In this document: positions 32,196-43,440 of the stretch, piece after piece | How positions within the stretch are numbered: position 1 is the first letter of the stretch | How the letters are laid out: each line of letters starts with the position of its first letter | Source: Branchiostoma floridae | Taxonomy: Eukaryota; Chordata; Leptocardii; Amphioxiformes; Branchiostomatidae | Length of the DNA stretch: 64,000 bases | Reading direction: 5' to 3' | Assembly: GCF_000003815.2 (NCBI RefSeq) | Contig: NC_049985.1 | Span: 24,077,907-24,141,906 of the forward strand | Notes under the pieces: generated by a model | The model's input: the letters and a program-made list of their open reading frames with translations, nothing else | What the model was told of the DNA's origin: nothing | Database searches by the model: none | Made by a program: the position numbers and the translations under genes

Positions 32196-34680
32196 TTTCA
32201 GTTCATCTGACTAGTAATTGATATACAGTAAAACAAAAAGAGGAATATTGCAACCAAAATAAAAGCCCGACGCGCACGTAAACGCGATAAAACAAATAGC
32301 CTCTGGGAAGTCTGCGAGCGAGACTATCGCCCTCTGACCTCCCATGGTGCGTATCGTGATGATCCCCTCACGTGAGGACATGACAATAACAAGCTGTCAA
32401 AATAGAGAGGATCGCCCGAACAAACAGTTCCTGATAGGAGATTACCGTACAAAGGACCTGTCTAGTGAAGCAATACTATAGAGTGTAGGGTGTGGACTGT
32501 ACAGGGGAAAAAGCTATGGTTGTTGAAAAGGGGCTCTTTCACACTTTTGCTTTTATTGAAATCCGTATGAGATGCGTATAGACCACCCAGATGATATTTG
32601 GAATAAGGGTAGGTGTTGTGAAGACGAAGGTCAAGAAAGGTCAGTTTTGGGACCCTGTCGGTCATCCTTGGTACTGCAGCAGAAACTCTTTTTTTTTTTT
32701 TTAATTCCGTTTTTTTTTTAAATCTTTTGTCCTGAATATGCGATGATTTTGATCTTTTGGTGGCAGATAGCTTTTGCAGACCAAGCGCTGCAAGTTTGGA
32801 CCCCCTAGCAGTTTGCTCTGGTACTGTAGAGGCGTTCAATAAGAACACCATTTATAAGTTGATTCATTCGCCCAAATGTAGACCACCTGGTTTTGAAATT
32901 CCCACTCTTTTCGGCCTAATAAGGCAAAAAACTAAATTCTTTCCAAGTAGGGCGGTTTCAAATTACGTATTTGACTCCCGATGGACGAACATCATCATCA
33001 TTTGTCTTTCAAAAGAAATTAGTATACTCCGCGGTGAACTATCGTTAATACGTGAAATATACAAACACAATGTCACACCCTCAGTTTCGGCCCCACATTA
33101 GATACAGTACTGAATAGCTTTATTTTTGGAAATCTCAGTATCTCTAGTGAATTAAAAACCAATGCAAAATGATTAAGATTCATCACAAAGAGACGACCTG
33201 TTGACTACTAGATTGTGCCATTCGTGACAATTTGCCAGCTGCATTTTTTAATCGCCATCTCAGGGGTAGTAGTAGACCTATTATTAAGTATATTACATTC
33301 AAGAATATTACTAATATTTATTGTTTTAAAAAGAAATTTCTTGTATTCAACTAACCCCTTTTATAACATAAACTTCATAAAATAAGAGTTCCGTGCTTGT
33401 AGTACTGTTGTCCTATTCTAAATTCCTGATGATAACAGTACAATGAACTAAGTCTCGACAACATACAGTTTGCACTCTTTCTGTCTTCAACCAACTTTCA
33501 TTACTTGAATAAATAGAGAACAAGTGAACAAATACTTATCTAAAAACGATGGGCGGGGTACAAAAAAACACAAAGCAAAAAGCTAACAATAACGACAGAT
33601 TATTGACACTCCAGGCGAGGCCTATACTTGTCTTGGACTCGCCTATAGAAACTACAGTCTCCGTGTAATACCCAGATGCAAAATGTTGCATTCAGTTGAA
33701 GAGGAAGGTAGAAAAAGCTCTGTGAGTGCACAAGAAAGATTCGAACTAGGAAAGAATGCCCGGCCACGTGCCCTATTGACCTCTAACACTAATCGTGGGA
33801 TTTGTAGACATCTCAATGGGTCCTCTTGTAATCTCCCCGTACTCGCGCACGCGACAAAAGAAAACATTTCATACAAAGGCCGGATCAACAAAACAGGTGG
33901 AAGCCGGCGGGTTAGACCTCACACCGCTGGCTAGCACTATCAGTTTGCAATAGAGTTGCACAGAGAAGCAGATTGGTGTACAGAACTGCTGTGAGCTGGG
34001 AGTGGTTGGATGTTAATGGGGTGAGGGGAGGGGCGAGTCGACTTTGTGTTCTAAGTACTCAGCTCTGTGTAAAGCAAATTCGCTACAATAAAAGAAAAGC
34101 CACGACTTGAGTGAAAAACGGTGGGAACGCAACAGATGACGACGCTTTCACGAACAACAAAAACGTGCGTCAAAACGTCAGGAGTTAATTAAGTGTTGGG
34201 GCAACTAAAATCACGTTAAGCCTCGCTCTTAAGAGGTCACGTCAAACCTACGTACTTAAGGCTTGAAATACTGGGTGCAAGTGAACTTTATTTTGTGCGT
34301 TCAGAATTCAAGCTGTGCACATAATTTTTGACCTAGATATTCGTATAGAGTTAAGTATGTAAGAATCATATTGTATACTAGTATACTGCATATTCTAATA
34401 ATTTTTGGAGTCAGAGAAAATATGATAAAGGTTTTGTTAAAGTCTTGACGTTAGCTATATAAAATCCTACATCCAAGTTCTGAAGTTTTCTTTTTTAATT
34501 TTATCAAATCTATGGTTCTTAATCTACCTCTTGTTGGTGTCCTTTGTATGTGGCACTGTTAGAAGAAGTTACTAACTTGAGTACAGTGCAAGATTGTCAT
34601 TGTCTGTCTTAAGGTAAATTTCAAAACAATCGACCCCAATGCGCTTTATGACAAGTGTATCTTGTATCTTGACGGTATGA
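32196..34680. other. Intergenic, no gene recognised
   Basis: Contains T-runs at 32689-32720. Frames at 32462-32851 (-), 32757-33101 (+) and 33652-33934 (both strands) have no domain, and overlapping opposite frames at the last position point to composition rather than genes. TTAATTAA occurs at 34184-34191. Confidence 0.4.
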
Positions 34681-35625
34681 CTGGGCGCGAGGCTATTTTT
34701 ATTCGAATTCGAATGTACGTATGACAGCCGACATTGCCTGGCGATATGCCTTCTGCGTGGCTATTCTTATTCCAATATACACATTACATGCCCCATTATA
34801 CACTAACTACAGGCTGTGTGCGAGGCTACCCCCGGTGTCACCCCAGGACATGTGGACATGTAGGGAATATTCATTCTATTACAAGCCGCCCTTTGACAAC
34901 CCTAAACGTCCGTGTGCGAGGCTATTCCATAGCCAGCCCATTGTTACGTCTGGGGCCATACATAGTAGATTTATTAAAAGCCGATCAGACGCCGGGCGAC
35001 AGGTCTGTTTGCGAGGCTATCCCTATTACACTGTAGCTCTGTGAATCCTGATGATAGGCCTGTGTGCGAGGCTATCACCGCTGTTATCCCAGTGACTTGC
35101 AGAAACTCACATGGCCTGTTTGCGAGGCTATCCTATTCAGTGTTCGCATATGATAAGCTAGCCTTAAAACAGGCCTGTGTGCGAGACTATCCCTATTACA
35201 ATGTACGTACGTATGAGAAGTTACTGTATACTAGTATCCTGACAATAGACCTGTGTGCGAGGCTATTCCTATTACAATGTTCGTAAATGACAAGCCATTT
35301 AACGCCCGACGGTAGGCCTGTAAGCGAGGCTATTCCTATTCCAATGTATGTATGAGAAGTTGTCCTATATCCTGACAATAGGCCTATGGGCAAGACTACT
35401 CCTATTGTACGTACGATAAGCCATTAATGCCCGACGATAGGCCTGTATGCGAGGCTAACTCCGTTGGTACACCAGTGCCGCACTAGGAACCATTCACTCC
35501 GGACCAAACCGCCCTGAAGCCTGACAATAGGCCTGTACGCGAGGCTATCCCCGTTGGTACCCCAGTGCCGTACTAGGAACCATTCACTCCGCGCCAAACC
35601 GCCCTGCGTGCCCGCTACCTTTCCC
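34680..35625. repeat. Minisatellite S5, ~60-100-bp units
   Basis: About thirteen copies of a box GCCTGTGTGCGAGGCTATCC, near 34686, 34754, 34815, 34913, 35009, 35067, 35123, 35183, 35252, 35321, 35388, 35446 and 35538. Most units continue with CTATTACAATGTACGTA and GATAAGCC. The last two units carry CCAGTGCCGCACTAGGAACC and ATTCACTCCG instead. Unit length varies. Frames at 34721-35393 are its translations. It ends about 300 bp before the candidate POU4 promoter. Confidence 0.9.
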
Positions 35626-35934
35626 CGGACATTACCGCTTCCCTCCCCGCATCCAACTTATTAATAGAACCAATAAATATCCGTAACAGGGGCCACAGAT
35701 CAGCCAGCTATTAAGATATTAACGCGACTTTATTGCTTTCCTTGCCCCTTTTTTTTATTTCATTTTGCAAGGGAATATTGGAAAGTTTTTCACCCGTCGA
35801 TTTTTACATGCTTGGTCTTTTGGGGATTGGAGATCTTTAATCAGGTCGAGAAATTTGTGTTGAGGGAGGATAATTGGTGCAATTCATTGGGAGTAGAGTG
35901 GTGGCAAGAAAGGGGAGGGGTCTTCCGTGGGCTC

Positions 35935-36060
35935 ATGAATAATTAATGAGGCTCTGGCCGCCGGGGTATATTACAGAAGGCTTGAAAAGTTGCAAATGAA
36001 GCAACGATCGACCGTCGAGTAGGGAAGACCCCGACACCCTCTCTCTCTCTCTCTCTCATC
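35935..36060 (+). promoter_or_regulatory. Candidate POU4 distal promoter and 5' UTR with POU4-type site
   Basis: ATGAATAATTAATGAG at 35935-35950 contains ATAATTAAT, the core of the established class IV POU recognition sequence (GCATAATTAAT). Seventeen bases further on, TATATTA at 35967-35973 is TATA-like. With the usual spacing, transcription would start near 36000, giving a leader of about 60 bases ending in a CT run before the ATG at 36061. The arrangement fits an autoregulated POU4 promoter, as known for vertebrate Pou4f1, but the link to the gene body 18 kb downstream rests on the splice signals described below. Confidence 0.5.
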
Positions 36061-36063
36061 ATG
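36061..36063 (+). CDS. Candidate POU4 exon 1: initiator ATG only
   Basis: The leader ends CTCATCATG and is immediately followed by the donor GTAGGT at 36064, so the exon would contribute only the start codon, in phase 0. Joined directly to the exon at 54260 it would give M-MMNGKQHISMHP, which resembles the vertebrate POU4 start (MMSMNSKQPHFAMHP). With the two microexons included, the N-terminus would be longer by 28 residues. No transcript evidence is available here. Confidence 0.42.
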
Positions 36064-36769
36064 GTAGGTGGATTTTAGTCCGCTTTTTGCGGCGCTTTTT
36101 TCTCGGTCGCTAAATAAGGGATCGCCGGTGTCGTTTTAAGTCCTTCGCGGTGGGCAGAATTTATTTTAATTTCGGCACTTTGTATGTATGTTTACAGTTA
36201 TGCTCAGAGATGCAAGTTTCTCTTAGGTCGTATGTATAATAGATGCGCCCGTGAGTCGGCTATTCATACTTCATTCTTCTAGTTTCCGAAACATAAGTAT
36301 TAATGATACCTACTCTAGTGAGTGTTTATTCTTAACTCGATGGGGATAGGAATTGCTTGGGTGGTACTAGCGTGCCTTACCGTGGAGTTACAAGCGAACA
36401 CGGAGGGCAATGGGTCGGCCGGGGCACCTTACGGGCTTGCTGGCCGGGCTGGCGGCCCATGCCCCCGGGCGGTTCGCTGGACGCGTGCCGTGAACAAAGG
36501 ACCTCTCGTGTATGTCTACCTGCCTTTGTCGGAACCCACCCAACCGCTCCCTTCCTGAAAAAACAAAGGACACAGGTACCGCTGTTTCCAGAAAACATTA
36601 TCAAAACGTCGCGTTTCAGAATTATCCACGTCTGTGTCGGAGAAGACCGCAAGGGATCCAATATTTATACAAAATATATTTTATTCAGAGTTGTACTAAA
36701 TACTTCTTGCCTCGCGGCCAATTTGGATCATCCTGTTGTCTCTATAGCTTGACGTCTGTTCGGAGCTGT

Positions 36770-36838
36770 CAGTTCGCTTCAGCACGACAGGTGTAAAGCA
36801 TGACCAGGGGGTCAGGGGTTCGAGTCCCACACTCCAAA
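36770..36838 (+). mobile_element. tRNA-like relic
   Basis: GGGGTTCGAGTCCCACACTC is a good B-box and T-arm. Upstream, GCTTCAGCACGACAGG could be a decayed A-box region, but no acceptor-stem pairing is visible. A SINE head is more likely than a tRNA gene. Confidence 0.4.
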
Positions 36839-38610
36839 CAAAGACAAAATAGCAAACAATTCAACTGGAAAACGTCGCCCAGAAATTACATAGGCGGTTG
36901 TCGTATGTACCTGTTCTCAGGCCCACCGCTATAAAGATGACAATGCGGGGATGCCATCTGTTTAGGTGGGCTACAAACCTATCTACAAACCTACAACATG
37001 ACAAAATTGCGCAAGAATGGACTGGTACGGAACCCGGAGGACGAGAAAATTTAAAGGTCTTTATGCTAAGTGGTGAAGAGGATCTTTTTGCCCGGTAATG
37101 TATATCTGATGATCTTTAAAATGCGCTCACTGTGAGCTTGACTGCGTAATTCTTCTACCATTTGGTTCGGATGATGAGATTTGAATGGCGACCGTACCCG
37201 GAACAATTCACGGATAGAATGGGCCGACATTTGCCCAACTTCAAGTCAAGTGGATTTCCTGAGTATTTTAAACTGTAAACTGTCTCAAAATCCCTTTAAT
37301 GACAACTTAATTATTGTACCGTAATCTAATTTGTAAGTGTGAACAGTTTTAGATATCTCTATTATTGAGCATGTAAAACCTGGCTTCACACAAAACTGTA
37401 TGTCACAAATATTCTAGCTGTCCTTGTGTAATTATTGCTGCTACAAATAGAGCGGTTGCTTAGCGAGTGACAGACGGTCGTAGCGTCCCGTATCACCGCT
37501 CCACATCTGCCTTTGCCTCGGTGATCTTTATCTTTTTTCCCGTGGACGATATAAGATCGGAACCATTACGATTTAGTCCTCCTTTCCCCTTTAACATTAC
37601 AGTTAAAAATTTCAACATTACTGTTAGAAATTCTGTGTTGACGCCAAAACTTAACCGTACGTTCAAACTTAGCTCAAATTTCTACCATGATTTCATAAAT
37701 ATACGTATTACCTGCTTAGCTTCTTTACCGCATATTCTGATCATTTTATTGTCTACTTTTCAAACAAAAAAATTCTTTATTAGAAAGCACTGTAAAGTAA
37801 ATATGTGGTCGGTTAGGAATCAAAGTACATTAGATTCTGCCATGTTTCAAATTTGATTTTTATCTTTGTCGTTGCCAAAATTATCTAGTGCACCCATAGC
37901 GTAGATTTTGTTTTCTTTCCGAAAAAGAAGTTAATTTTTGTTAGCACCGTTTCGTTTGTTACCAAGGACATTTTTGTCACTTGTTAAGGAAAGTTGTTCA
38001 AATTAAAATGCCTACAAAAATATAGTTCGTTGCGTGTGGTGACATCGCAATTCACATTTCTATGCCGTTAACTGTCGAGTTAAATTGCGTGCGTTTTTTG
38101 TTTCCCTCAATTCTATCCGTCCTTCTTCCACATTCCGTGCATTCGTAGATTTAAGTGGTATCTAGTCCATAAAAAGGGTCAGGTTTTATATCTATTCACG
38201 TCCCGGATTTAAGAGGGGATTCTCAAGTTTGGAAGCAGGTGAAACTACAGGAAATTGGGGTCAGGTTTTCTGTGAAAACATCACCCCTATTGTCTCATAT
38301 ACACGCAGGTAAACAGGTTGTCTTATGGCTTGTGTTATGCGCTGTGTGTGCGTATTTTCTTACGGGACGTATAAATGTGGTAGCGTATTGTATAAACAGT
38401 GGATACAGAAGGAAGAAACAGAGAGAGATGAATTCCTAGGAGAGGTGGAAAAATCGCATCCACCTAGGGATCAGTCGACTATGAATTTCTCATGCGACGG
38501 ATTAAAGATGGCTTGGTGAAATCGCACGGTGAGACTCGGTAACTCGGCGGACGTGTCTCGCGGATATGTTCACCTAGTAGTAACAGCCAATAGATACCAT
38601 CTTCGTGAAA

Positions 38611-38846
38611 CCCCTTTTTCTATGCACTAGACAACGATCGCGCTGCTCTCGCGCTGCGACCGAAAACTAGTGTGTGAAACCTTCGATTTTGTACAGGGTG
38701 TGCCATACAAAATTTTAAAGTGTGACAGAAAAGACAACAACGCGTAAAAAGATTTGTTTGCTTCTCTTCAATTCGTTGAGTGATCTGTCAAATTTTAGGT
38801 TGAAGAGAGAGCGCTGTGAGAGCGCAGTATTAGTGGAAAAAGGGGG
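38611..38846. mobile_element. Family-A element (copy A5)
   Basis: Starts CCCCTTTTTCTATGCACTAG, then ACAACGATCGCGCTGCTCTC. The right arm AGAGAGCGCTGTGAGAGCGC ends ATTAGTGGAAAAAGGGGG. The core AAAAGACAACAACGCGTAAA and TTCAATTCGTTGAGTGATCT is in the reverse orientation to A2. Confidence 0.88.
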
Positions 38847-38879
38847 TACAGTGAAGCTCTTGTAACGTTCTCTCGATTC

Positions 38880-39032
38880 CTCCTAGAACACGGGACCCCA
38901 TTTTACGTCCTTTCCGAAAGACGAACACATCTCCAACTAGGATACTCTTCCGCGGATTCGAACCAATTACCAACTAATTAGAACCAGGAATTCAACTATG
39001 AAACACTACCCATTGCGCTACAGGGACGACTA
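38880..39032 (-). mobile_element. tRNA-derived SINE relic
   Basis: GAACACGGGACCCCATTTTA, CGTCCTTTCCGAAAGACG and, at the tRNA-like end, GGATTCGAACCAATTACC and CCCATTGCGCTACAGGGACG. On the minus strand this reads GTCCCTGTAGCGCAATGGG (A-box) and GGTTCGAATCC (B-box). Same family as 20781-20957. Confidence 0.7.
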
Positions 39033-39915
39033 ACTACTGAGAAAACCTGTAAATCCTCCAAAGGCCTCAAATATTCGAAAAGAAACGTATCAATCGTGAT
39101 GATATGTTAGTCCATATTCCCGGAGGACCACTCTTTCACCATCGTTTTTCTGTCCGGCTAAGAATGTGCTGACACCCGCTCCGCCATGGGGCCTCTCACC
39201 CAGACGGTTTCTATCACACAATGGAAAATTTAAAACGACCATTGGAAATATCAGAAATTATAGTTTGACTGTATTTGAGATTATTAACAAATAAGAATCT
39301 TGAAAAATATGAGCATTTTTAAAGAATTGTGCAAATATTCCACAAATGTGAACACCAAGTTAGACATATACTATCTGATTTTGAAATCGCGTTTTTATTT
39401 CAAGCGCAATCGTCTTTTTACCAATGCTTACGCTGAAGCCATGTTTTGAGTCTTGTTTTAAACTATAGTATCACCAACTTAGTATGTACATTTGCGTGTA
39501 TACAGTGTTATTTCTATTTGACAATTATTATACAGTAGGACGCCGAAATGTCTGTGCATTTGTAGGATATAAAATCATATCTAAGATATATCGATAGCGA
39601 CAATTGTAGTTGAGTTTTCAACACGTTTAAGAGTATGAAGCGGACAGTAACTTTTTCATTTATTCATTTATTTCAAATTCGTCAGAATACAGAGAACACT
39701 ACAGTTCTTGGACACTATTCCTTGATACAGAAAATATCATTCTATTGACCTCTTGGTTATAGTAATAGAAGTTGACCAGGTTTTGCTTTAAAGCTAGGTT
39801 GAATCAAATACGTTTCATTACATGTACGATCATTTGTATGGTTTAGATGTAACAGGGATATTGTTGTTTACATCATGTTTGTTTATTTCTTTGTCCTTTG
39901 TTTTGTCCCTTACAG

Positions 39916-39954
39916 CATCAGTATCGGCTAGACCTCGGAGGAACATCCATGCAG
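39916..39954 (+). CDS. Candidate POU4 microexon (39 nt)
   Basis: A strong acceptor (TTTGTTTTGTCCCTTACAG to 39915) and donor (CAG followed by GTAAGA at 39955) enclose 13 phase-0 codons, HQYRLDLGGTSMQ. It is compatible in frame with the ATG exon at 36061, the exon at 40666 and the POU4 exon at 54260. The peptide is not part of any POU4 N-terminus I know. It could be an alternative lancelet-specific exon, or belong to a separate small gene (see the alternative terminal exon at 52099-52122). Confidence 0.45.
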
Positions 39955-40003
39955 GTAAGAAAGCTTCAGTTGTGTAACTTTTCTTCAAAAGATTTTTGTA
40001 GAC

Positions 40004-40211
40004 ACCTTTTCCACTAGACGTCGATCATGCTGCGATATCGCTACGACCTAAGCTGGATTTGTGCCCCCTCCCCTTCTATTTCATAATTGGAATATCATAC
40101 AAAATTCATATGCAAAAAGTTATGAATGAAAAAAGACAACAAAGAGTAAAGCGTAGAAATATTAGTTTTTTACCGATGAAATTCGCAGTTCGGTCGCATC
40201 TAGTGGAAAGT
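40004..40211. mobile_element. Family-A element (copy A6)
   Basis: Left ACCTTTTCCACTAGACGTCG and right TTCGGTCGCATCTAGTGGAA with shortened arms. The core AAAAAGACAACAAAGAGTAA and TACCGATGAAATTCGCAG is in the same orientation as A5. It lies between the two microexons. Confidence 0.78.
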
Positions 40212-40665
40212 TTGTGTTTTTAATACCAATGTAATTGTCTTTTCGTACGTTGTAGATAAAGTATGGTTCTTAATCATAGCTTTACTAATTCTAATCCATT
40301 TCGGAAGTATGTCTTTCCTGTTTTTGCTTGCTACCCTGATATAGAATTTTCAAAAATACATGTACAAAAGGGAACTCTCCTTTTATCAATACAATTGCGC
40401 TAGCGTGATGTTTTGTGTTATGTCAGTTAACATTATATATCTCCAACACATGAATGTGTAACATACATTGTACTGAATATTTTTCAATTGTAATGTTAAA
40501 ATGTTATAACATGTATTGCTAAACGTAAATATATTTCTATACTATGATATTGATTTCGCTAAATATCTCAAATTGTTGCTCAATGCTGAGCTTCGCGCGA
40601 TGTCGCTGTTGAAAATACCCGTCTGTTTACCCGTTGTTTGTTTGTTTGTTTGTTTGTCTACGTAG
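40212..40665 (+). other. Remainder of the intron between the two microexons
   Basis: AT-rich. It ends in TTTG repeats (40637-40656) that form the polypyrimidine-like tract before CTACGTAG. No other feature seen. Confidence 0.4.
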
Positions 40666-40710
40666 CGGAACAACAATCCTTACGTCTTCCTTAGCAGTGA
40701 TGACACTTCC
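40666..40710 (+). CDS. Candidate POU4 microexon (45 nt)
   Basis: Acceptor TTTGTCTACGTAG after a long TTTG tract and a consensus donor GTAAGT at 40711 enclose 15 phase-0 codons, RNNNPYVFLSSDDTS. It lies 711 bp after the other microexon and is in frame with it and with the exon at 54260. The polar, Asp/Ser-rich end would precede MMNGKQ. The identity of the product is inferred from frame, strand and position only. Confidence 0.45.
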
Positions 40711-41285
40711 GTAAGTCTTGAACCTATCTATGGGTTGGGTAGGGATAGAATATAAAAGCTCCTTCGTTAGAACGAACATTCCAAATAAGAACTTTTTTCT
40801 TGAAATAGTTGAACTGTAATTTCCAGCACAAAATTGGAGTCACCCAAATTTTCGACTGAACAGCACCAGTCTTTGTCAAGGAATGAACAATCCACTGCTG
40901 TCGTGACGTCACGTTATGCAGGTAGAACACGTGACTCAGTGAGCAGTGGATCATAGGTTGCTGAAAGTCTATGGCGCCCACCGTCTCTGTTCAGTTTTTG
41001 TTTCAAAATTCCTGAACTTCTCTTTGTGGATTTCGCTAGGTTTCAATTCTTTTTTTCAATCGTTGCTTGGACCATGAGAAAGATGTTAACTTCTCTTTAG
41101 AAAACCTGAGTTTATAAATCTGAGACTATGCTTCAATAGAATTATATAGACATACATATTTGTTCTTCTATCTGCCGGTCATCCCATGTTTTCCCTACTA
41201 CGTATTGTACAAAATGTCAGTTTATAACATTTTGTACAATTTGAATAAAGAGGGACAAATTTAGATGAAGCTGTCTCGGGTTTAG
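40711..41285 (+). other. Start of the long intron before the main POU4 exon
   Basis: Contains a compact group of transcription-factor sites at 40904-40938 (listed separately). The minus-strand 85-codon frame 40724-40981 has no recognisable domain. Confidence 0.4.
40904..40938. promoter_or_regulatory. CRE, E-box and AP-1 site cluster
   Basis: Within 35 bp lie a perfect CRE (TGACGTCA, 40904-40911), a CACGTG E-box (40928-40933) and an overlapping AP-1 site (TGACTCA, 40932-40938). The cluster is 194 bp downstream of the candidate microexon. It could be an activity-responsive intronic enhancer. The sites are seen and the function is inferred. Confidence 0.35.
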
Positions 41286-41287
41286 GC

Positions 41288-41543
41288 CTCCATTCAACTA
41301 GACGGCGATCGTACTGCAACCTCGTTGCAACCTAAATCGGATGTGTGTAACCGTTCACTTTATAATTAAAAACTGCCGCAAAATGTAAAAGTTTGACAGA
41401 AAAGACAACAAAATACACAAAGCGATTTTTTTATCTATAAAGTCGTTGAGTGCTCTGTAAAATAACTCTGTCGTAGCTCGGTCGTAGATCGGTTGTAGTT
41501 CAGTCGTAGCTCGGTCGTGACGAAGTCGCCGTCCTATCGGGGT
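41288..41543. mobile_element. Family-A element (copy A7) with expanded right arm
   Basis: Left CATTCAACTAGACGGCGATC and core AAAAGACAACAAAATACACA. The right arm carries a tandem expansion of CGGTCGTAG (41468-41520) before AAGTCGCCGTCCTATCGGGG. The other copies have the short CTCACTGCGACC or GGTCGCAGTGAG segment at this place. Confidence 0.8.
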
Positions 41544-41708
41544 GACGTCAGATCCCTGACGTGTATTTGAACCGACGCGTGGAACGTATCCCGTGGGACA
41601 TGCGGCTTTTTATTCTGTAAATCTCTTGTTGTTATCATAATAAGGTATAGAAACTAAATGGATAAATCACTGAAGTGTTCGTCCTGTCTTCTCTTCTCAA
41701 CACACTAA

Positions 41709-41947
41709 AGGTGGTATCTCACTGCACTTGGGGCACCGGTGCGGCACTGTGGGGTTCGTTCACTGCGGCACTGCTTTGTTATTTTCGCTGATGTTTTTAG
41801 ATATTGCGTAATACATAAATGTATGACTTAGAAAACAGCAAAATACACAAAACGTAAGAATATCCGTTCTTTATCTCTAAAATTCGTTGAGTCATCTACG
41901 AACCCCGCAGTGCCGCACCGGTTCCCCCAAAACAGTGAGATACCACT
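41709..41947. mobile_element. Family-B inverted-repeat element (copy B1)
   Basis: Termini AGGTGGTATCTCACTGCACT and AACAGTGAGATACCACT, with GGGGCACCGGTGCGGCACTG and CAGTGCCGCACCGGTTCCCC inside each arm. TTAA follows at 41948-41951 and CTAA precedes at 41705-41708, consistent with a TTAA target. The core (GACTTAGAAAACAGCAAAAT, TTATCTCTAAAATTCGTTGA) is shared with family A. Confidence 0.92.
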
Positions 41948-41951
41948 TTAA

Positions 41952-43440
41952 GCAATGTGTTTTGAACATTGTGAAAGATAGTACGTTTTATCCAACATTC
42001 CAACAAAAATCTACACCGTTTCTTCATTGGGGCAACGTTTCAAACTATAACTGACAAAGAAGATCAAGACCACTCTGGGGACCGGTAAGATGTTGTCTAT
42101 ATAGACAGGTGGTCACTTTAGACAGGATTCTTAATACTTGTTAAAATAAGTATTAAGAATTAAAGCGGCATCAGCAAAATTATCTACATGTCGGAGATTG
42201 CACAAGATTGTATCGAAATAAAAGATAAGAATATGAAGGCATACGGATTTTAAAGCTTGATAATACTCAATGTAATATTAGGAAATTGCTTGAAGTTTAT
42301 GACAATTTCGTTGTATGGTATGTTGTGTCTATTCTATCGCAATTGACAAGAATAGTGAGGGAATGAAAATCGGACATCATCTAATCTCGTAGAAAAACTG
42401 CCAGTATGGTTACATTCTGCTATAGTGCATTTTTTGGCACCACCAGAAAATGGGGAAACCACAGTGTGGATCGTATTTGCGGCGTTTACAAATGTCGCGA
42501 ATATAAAATAATGTGTTACATGTGTATCTCAATGTTAATGATATAAAGATTTTGCTATCCAGACTATTTTTGGTCTTGTGGAAAAAATCTACTTTTAATA
42601 CCTTTCTAAGCTTAAACTGTATTTTCAAACTGCATACGAAAAGCAAATCCTATTCGTATCTGAATTAGTATTCGGAGAAAGCGTCTCACGATGACAATGT
42701 GTCCCATCATTTTATCTTGTCTGTGAATCCGCTATATGTGTGGGAAAATGCCGGGGGCGAGACAGAGACACACGCCAGGCATGAGCAGGCATTCATCGGT
42801 AGGATTTTGCTCAGTCACGCACAAGACTTGTTCTACACAACAACCATTTTAAACTAGAACTTAGAAGGGATTTAGTTCCTGTGAAACATCAACAAAACAG
42901 GACGCCGAGTAGCGATGGTTTGGTACCGAAACGAGATAAAAAGATAAGAATCGTGCCTGGTACGTTTAGTTTGATTTTCGCGATCGGGAATATCCGTTTG
43001 ATTGACATCTCTGCAAGCGACATTTCGTTCTTCCAATCTCACCTTTACATTGACAAGATAAATCTAACGTCAATATTATACTAATCAACATTTGAAAACA
43101 TCCCACCAAAATATACCATCGAAACAAGGAAATACCAGACTATTTTTTTAGCCTGAAAATACGGTTATATACTGGTACAAAACATGTGAAGACATATCAA
43201 ACGAAAAAATCTTTAGATTGATCATCACAAGAATATCAGAAATAGAATACGAAACGAAATAATACTGCAAGAGTAGAACGGAACATGTAAGTTTTTGTAG
43301 CAAGATATCTTAACATTTTAGTAAAAGGTTATATTGTGGCATATTTGTGACTATTCACTATTGTGGCGATAACTGTGATATCATTTTTTCTAAAATTCTC
43401 TCAATAACTCTCAGTTTCTTGTGACCGTCCCATTGATTTT
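41952..43440 (+). other. Intron or intergenic, nothing recognised
   Basis: A direct repeat of AATACTTGTTAAAATAAGTA forms a small palindrome near 42131-42158. No exon-like feature apart from a weak donor at 43287. Confidence 0.4.

Larger units (their letters stand above)
36064..39915 (+). other. Probable POU4 intron 1 (GT-AG)
   Basis: Starts GTAGGT, ends with a pyrimidine tract and TTACAG. It contains a tRNA-like relic (about 36770-36838), a family-A element (38611-38846) and a SINE relic (38880-39030). Frames at 36322-36796 on both strands in a GC-rich patch (36400-36550) have no recognisable domain. The rest is AT-rich and featureless. Confidence 0.4.

Noticed and set aside
36770-36838. tRNA gene
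   Set aside because: Only the T-arm/B-box is convincing. No acceptor or D-arm pairing.
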